DNA of 11,337 bases from Psilocybe azurescens (lineage: Eukaryota > Basidiomycota > Agaricomycetes > Agaricales > Agrocybaceae): the NCBI GenBank assembly GCA_023853785.1, contig JAJIRX010000185.1:1-11337 (forward strand). Reading direction: 5' to 3'. The stretch's first letter is position 1. Each line of letters begins with the position of its first letter. This document shows, piece by piece, positions 7,803-11,337 of the stretch. The position numbers and the translations under genes are program-made. The notes below the pieces were generated by a model that did not search any database, was not told the origin of the DNA, and was given only the letters and a program-made list of their open reading frames with translations.

Positions 7803-7846
7803 GACATGACCAAATCTACGAGACATCTCATAGATTTGGTCATGTC
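7803..7846. repeat. Perfect 16-bp hairpin in arm 2
   Basis: GACATGACCAAATCTA (7803-7818) pairs perfectly with TAGATTTGGTCATGTC (7831-7846) around a 12-base loop. Compared with the arm 1 hairpin, stem positions 3 and 4 have changed from TG to CA, and their partners from CA to TG, so pairing is preserved. The loop is also two bases shorter. Confidence 0.9.
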
Positions 7847-7912
7847 ACTTTTCATATCAGTTTTGGGAAATTTTCCCATGCATCATGTGAAAGGTTGAAC
7901 TTCTGTGATTTG

Positions 7913-8230
7913 TAGGCAACAGCACAGGTTCGGGGTATTGTGTACAGGTTAATAGCCGGTTATTGTGCGGATAAAATTATGGATAAAAATTATTCTACCT
8001 GTCACCTTCAAAACAAGTCCAAAGCATAATTTTTAAGCCAAAACTGAGTGAATTATGGCCAATTGTATGCAATGCATTAAAATAGGCCATATCTCAGTCA
8101 TTTCTCCACCAATTTGGCTGTTTTTAGACTTTTTGATGGGTAAAAATGGGCGATTCATGTATATGGTATTGCAAAGATTTAATATGGCTAAAAGGGCTAA
8201 TATATATGGGAATACCCATGCTGTTGCCTA
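7913..8230 (-). mobile_element. hAT-like MITE, copy C (in arm 2)
   Basis: This 318-bp element is inverted relative to copy A. Ends are TAGGCAACAGCACAGG and the complement of TAGGCAACAGCATGGG (14 of 16 positions pair). It is flanked by perfect 8-bp copies GTGATTTG at 7905-7912 and 8231-8238, the complement of the CAAATCAC found around copy A. Same element, same target site and mirrored position mean that the insertion happened once, before the arms were duplicated. Interior differences from copy A are more frequent than in the rest of the arm. Confidence 0.9.
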
Positions 8231-8952
8231 GTGATTTGTGAAGTTCAACTTTGTTCTTGGTTCACCACCACCACCACCGTTCCCTTGCCCTCATAATTGT
8301 CAATGATGCCCAATGTCGTTGATGCCATTTTCACTGCCCCACACTCACTGCGCTAATACTAAGTACCAGCATTCCCTTTTATATAGTAAAGCTGACACCA
8401 CCTGACAGTAACAAAACTGGCAACGGTGCCCATGTAGTAATAATGGCAGTACCTCAGTAAGTACTACAATTACCCTCTCCATCACCCTCTATTGCTAATC
8501 CATAACCAAGACCCCAGTGTACTATGCCACATGCTTGTGCCACATGCAGTGGCAACTGAGTATGCCACTAGCTTACATCAAACACCATGCCGCCCCATTT
8601 GCACAGATATGTTCAGTCCATCTCCACTTTTTTTCTTTTTGCTAACAATCATACTTTCAACAGACCACAGAGGATGGCTCACAGTCCTGTCATCTTTGTC
8701 ATCTGGTGTGTCTAATGCCCACTACCCTACACTCACAATCGCCACCACTGTTCTGTCTTTCATCATTATGAATAGAAATGCTAAATCCTGAAAGTGAGTA
8801 TACCACAGCCCTCTTCTGTCTCTTTACTAACTACAATGTGCATAACAGGTTGCATAGGACTGTTTTTCAGCCCCAGCACTGGCATCAGTGATGTATCATT
8901 TGCCATGTTCATTTGGCCATCCAGTGACTCACCACCCATTTCCCTGTGCTTA

Positions 8953-9365
8953 CATTTGGTGGCCCTCATCCCACCATCTTGCCTTTTGGAGTAATGAATG
9001 AGGGTGCTAAATTCTGGCAGGTATGTTTTGATTATTGTTTTCCCCACTTTTTGCTCACTAAAACTCATGTAATAGACAACCATCTCTGGTCCTGACATCT
9101 GCACCACTTGCCCTCTCCTTCCTCAACCTGCTGTGCCCATCCAATGGCCCAATGCCAACATTAGCTATAGTACCTTAGATTATGATGATGAACTACCCCA
9201 CATTCTATCTATCCTATTATACATTATTTTTATATATCCTCTTCCCTGTCTGTGATTGTCTAATCAACTAGCATATCACTATAGTAGAGAGCTTGCTTTA
9301 ATTATATATACATTTCACTATACTTGAATTCTGTAAGATGCCATTACCATGCTGCATCTCAAGCT
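8953..9365. other. Intergenic flank outside arm 2
   Basis: No gene was recognised. The sequence near 8990-9060 (GGGTGCTAAATTCTGGCAGG, then TTGCTCACTAAAACTCATG) loosely resembles arm 2 at 8763-8830 (AATGCTAAATCCTGAAAGTG, then CTTTACTAACTACAATGTG). CCCATCCAATGGCCC near 9137 recalls GGCCATCCAGTGACTC in the arm. This may be a diverged tandem copy of the arm end. From about 9170 the DNA is AT-rich and featureless. Confidence 0.4.
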
Positions 9366-9369
9366 TAAC

Positions 9370-9600
9370 CTGAAGAAATAAAAGACATCTCAGTGGATGT
9401 CAGAGATGCCTTAAGTAGCTTTAGATGTCTATGAGAGGTCTTTGGGAGGCCTGTGGATAATATCTGGGTTGCTTTGGAATGCTTTGGATAAACTGTTCCC
9501 ACATCACTTTGTGTTGAAAGGTGCTTAGGGTGCTTTGTGTCTTTATCATCTTTAAAGTCTCTAAGATGCTTAAAACATCTAGATTTCTTTTGGGATAAAA
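9370..9600. repeat. Degenerate CTTTGG/GATGTCT word repeat
   Basis: Words of the form GATGTCTATGAGAGGTC, TTTGGGAGGCCTGTGG, GCTTTGGAATGCTTTGG and GTGCTTAGGGTGCTTTG follow one another without a fixed period. They resemble the block at 6570-6740. Minus-strand open frames here are incidental. The block ends just before the Gypsy RT relic. Confidence 0.4.
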
Positions 9601-9624
9601 CCTCTTTTTCCTGATGGGCATACA

Positions 9625-9965
9625 ATATTACCCCAGCAGAACAGATGAACTGGACAACTGGACAAAAACAATTGGATAAAGAATACATTCAACCCTCAGA
9701 ATCACCCATGGCATCTCCATTTTTCTTTGTATCAAAGAAAGACAGAAAACTTTAACCCTGCCAAGATTACAGGTATCTGAATGATTGGACAATCAAGAAT
9801 GCTTACCCTGTACCATGGATCACAGAACTCATGGACAAACTAAAAGGCACAAAATTCTTCACCAAATTATGATCTTTGGATCTATCCAAAGATAATAAAA
9901 ACATCTATCTTCATGAATTTTTATAACCAAAATGACTGGTTAAGACCACTCCAAACCAGTTTTCT
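9625..9965 (+). pseudogene. Gypsy reverse transcriptase fragment, dead
   Basis: Plus-strand translation gives a recognisable N-terminal part of a Ty3/Gypsy reverse transcriptase. PAEQ with a frameshift into ELDNW is followed by DKEYIQPSESPMASPFFFVS (the conserved block in which the polymerase begins), then [24 protein letters not shown], and [17 protein letters not shown]. After that similarity fades (SLDLSKDNKNIYLHE). In-frame stops follow RKL (TAA), FFTKL (TGA), HEFL (TAA) and PK (TGA). The YxDD catalytic box, RNase H and integrase are missing. It does not continue from the gag trace at 10836, which lies downstream in the same orientation, so they belong to different insertions. Confidence 0.85.
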
Positions 9966-9989
9966 GTCAGTCTGCCAAATCTCAACATC

Positions 9990-10085
9990 CTGATGGACCA
10001 CAGACTGGACCATGGTCACAGTCTTGATTGGTCCACTAGTTTTACAGTCCAGATCAGTAAGAGTTCAGTCCAGTCTCGGTTTTTT
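9990..10085. repeat. Degenerate GTCCAG/CTGGAC palindromic words
   Basis: GATGGACC, ACTGGACCATGG, TTGGTCCACTAG, CAGTCCAGATCAG and TCAGTCCAGTCTCGG occur within about 95 bp in both orientations. It has the same style as the GGAATCC block at 3476-3780 but a different word. It may be the stub of a larger palindromic-word repeat. Confidence 0.45.
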
Positions 10086-10200
10086 TGCAGTTCTCTAACC
10101 AGATTTCCAAACACTAGATCTTTTGCCAATCCTGGATGAACAAGGAGAAACCCTGTGTGACACAATCTTAAGCATCACCAACCATGGAAACACAAAAGGG

Positions 10201-10835
10201 TGTTACGATTGTACCATAGCCACCCTAAACTACCGTATAGACTGATCGATAGTCACACCCCTATATAATTGCGGATTCCACACATTTGTACGGTAGTCTC
10301 TACCTTGTCTCTTACTCTGATCATCCTTTCTGTTGTCTCTGTCCTCTCTGAGTCCTCGCCTGACATCAGGTAGAGACTTTTTCAAAACCAAACCTTCACC
10401 GACCGTCCCTTTATCTCTTCGTCTTCTCCCTTGCACCTGACCCACTGTTCTGATACTCAAGGATTGTCTCACCTTTTTCTGCGCATATATTCTCCTTTCT
10501 CGCTATCTTCTGATTCCGCCCTGATCAAACTTCCTGCCTTTCACCCTGCACTGTTGCCCACCACGGGCGAATTTTTTGGGAAATACCACGCCCTCTTTGT
10601 CCACCGCCGTTGCTGCGTGTATCGCTATCGCCGTTACAGAGCTAATCTATACTACGCTACCGTTCAGCGCGCTTTTGCCTTTCGCGCTGCTCCCTGGGCT
10701 GGTCCATTTATCCTTGTCGAGTGTCTCGGTTTTCTTCTGGAGGTTCCCTTTCGCGATCACACTGTGACTGTCTTCTCCTCAAAATTTTCTGTCTTTGCCC
10801 CTTGACTCTCTCTTTCTCCTCTGTTGTTACGCGCT
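10201..10835 (+). mobile_element. Probable 5' LTR and leader of a Gypsy-like element
   Basis: TGTTACGATTG at 10201 follows AT-rich DNA and could be an LTR start. TATATAA at 10262-10268 lies about 60 bases inside, followed by a pyrimidine-rich stretch typical of fungal transcription start and leader regions. A gag-like frame begins at 10836. I cannot find the matching CGTAACA-type LTR end, a primer-binding site or a target duplication, and the partner LTR would lie outside the window. The internal open frames of this stretch have no recognisable domain. Confidence 0.4.
10262..10268 (+). promoter_or_regulatory. TATA box of the putative LTR
   Basis: TATATAA lies upstream of a C/T-rich tract and points toward the gag-like reading frame. 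Confidence 0.4.
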
Positions 10836-11337
10836 ATGTCTCCAACTCCGGCTTCTTGTTCTCTTTCCCGGGCCGCAAACCGCCTCATGCGACACCTGAT
10901 CCTGCACAACCGCCTGATAACAACCTCGCTGTACCTGGTCCTTGGTCTGATCCTCCTCTCCCTTTTCCTGTGGTGTCCAACCCTTCTGCGGTGTTGACGG
11001 CCCGTGCTTGACCGCATTCTGGCTGCTAACCGAGAGCATGATCGAGGCGGGCCATAAGAGCATGTTGCTCTTCCTCAGGGACTTCTCTGGCACCCAACCA
11101 ACGGCTCCCAAGCCCTCTGCGGCTGCTGCGCCTCTCGCCGTTTGCACATGAACCTGCCCCTGAATTTGATGGCGTGTCGGCTAACGTCTCTGACTTTCTC
11201 GCAATGATCCATGGTCATATGCTTTCGAAACCCCACTGATTTCGCGCTCATCAAAACCCAAGTTCTATTTTTGCTTTCCTACTGCTCAAAGGGTTTGCTA
11301 AGATTTGGCGTAACCGTATGATGACCGATATCCGCAG
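10836..11337 (+). pseudogene. Frameshifted retrotransposon gag, 3' end outside window
   Basis: A start MSPTPASCSLS at 10836 leads by a frame change into a Pro-rich stretch (PGRKPPHATPDPAQPPDNNL, ending with TGA at 11009). The next frame gives DRILAANREHDRGGP. From 11144 comes the most gag-like part: HEPAPEFDGVSANVSDFLAM, then, after a frame change in the CCCC run near 11231, DFALIKTQVLFLLSYCSKG. A second change near 11289 gives FAKIWRNRMM, which runs to the window end. The FDG...V..FL and ..LSY...G.A..W pattern is that of Ty3/Gypsy gag (capsid-like) proteins of basidiomycetes, known to me from memory. At least four frame changes indicate decay, although some lie in homopolymers where assembly error is possible. 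No zinc knuckle is seen within the window. Confidence 0.6.

Larger units (their letters stand above)
7699..8952 (-). repeat. Inverted arm 2 of a 5-kb foldback
   Basis: Reverse complement of arm 1 (3802-5540), about 1254 bp. Landmarks in order match those of arm 1 read backwards: the 16-bp-stem hairpin (7803-7846), the MITE with its 8-bp target copies (7905-8238), the CCACCACCACC microsatellite near 8264-8278, the CCACATGCAGTGGCAACTG stretch near 8541, the empty site of the arm 1 solo LTR near 8656-8665, and the outer end CCCATTTCCCTGTG (8936-8949). Because it lacks the LTR, it shows the older state. Its short open frames are not conserved as protein between the arms and carry no recognisable domain. 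Confidence 0.93.

Noticed and set aside
10431..10805. A 124-codon plus-strand frame before gag
   Set aside because: It lies in the pyrimidine-rich putative LTR/leader, has no recognisable domain and overlaps other open frames there.
9625..11337. One continuous Gypsy element from RT to gag
   Set aside because: The order is RT then gag in the same orientation, which is wrong for one element. The RT relic is far more decayed and is separated by a probable LTR start.

Overview
This window looks like transposon-dense, gene-poor DNA from a fungus, most likely an Agaricomycete (basidiomycete). That placement rests on the decayed protein fragments I recognise by memory of their families: a Gypsy reverse transcriptase of the 'SPMASP-FFFV' type, a Gypsy-like gag, and the charged C-terminal tail of a pogo/CENP-B-like DDE transposase. 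I see no intact host gene. Every protein-coding trace carries stops or frameshifts.

Layout. 1-1860: noncoding DNA with a striking cluster of the palindrome GCGATCGC and its one-base variants, plus a 116/118-bp tandem duplication. 1920-3080: a GC-rich, strand-asymmetric minisatellite that creates long false open frames. 3347-3430: a tRNA-like Pol III unit (A box, B box, T7 terminator) without an acceptor stem. 3476-3780: a degenerate palindromic GGAATCC word repeat. 3802-8952: a giant foldback, with two inverted arms of about 1.25 kb (arm 1 3802-5540, arm 2 7699-8952) around a 2.16-kb centre. 9370-9600 and 9990-10085: further short-word repeats. 9625-9965: a dead Gypsy RT fragment. 10201-11337: a probable LTR/leader followed by a frameshifted gag, cut off by the window end.

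The foldback has a readable history. A hAT-like MITE with a perfect 8-bp target duplication sits at the same site in both arms, so it inserted before the arms were duplicated. A 470-bp solo LTR (TGTTAG...CTAACA, 5-bp target duplication TGTTG) lies only in arm 1. Arm 2 keeps the empty site, so this LTR arrived later. The centre holds a pogo-like transposase C-terminal relic and two more members of the same MITE family. All four MITEs share subterminal inverted motifs and a foldback core.

The most interesting items are the foldback itself (a possible source of long double-stranded RNA), the MITE family and its insertion into the loop of a 10-bp palindrome, a small hairpin whose two stem strands co-vary between the arms, and the HIP1-like GCGATCGC cluster in an apparently eukaryotic context. 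All alignments were made by eye, so identities and outer boundaries are approximate.
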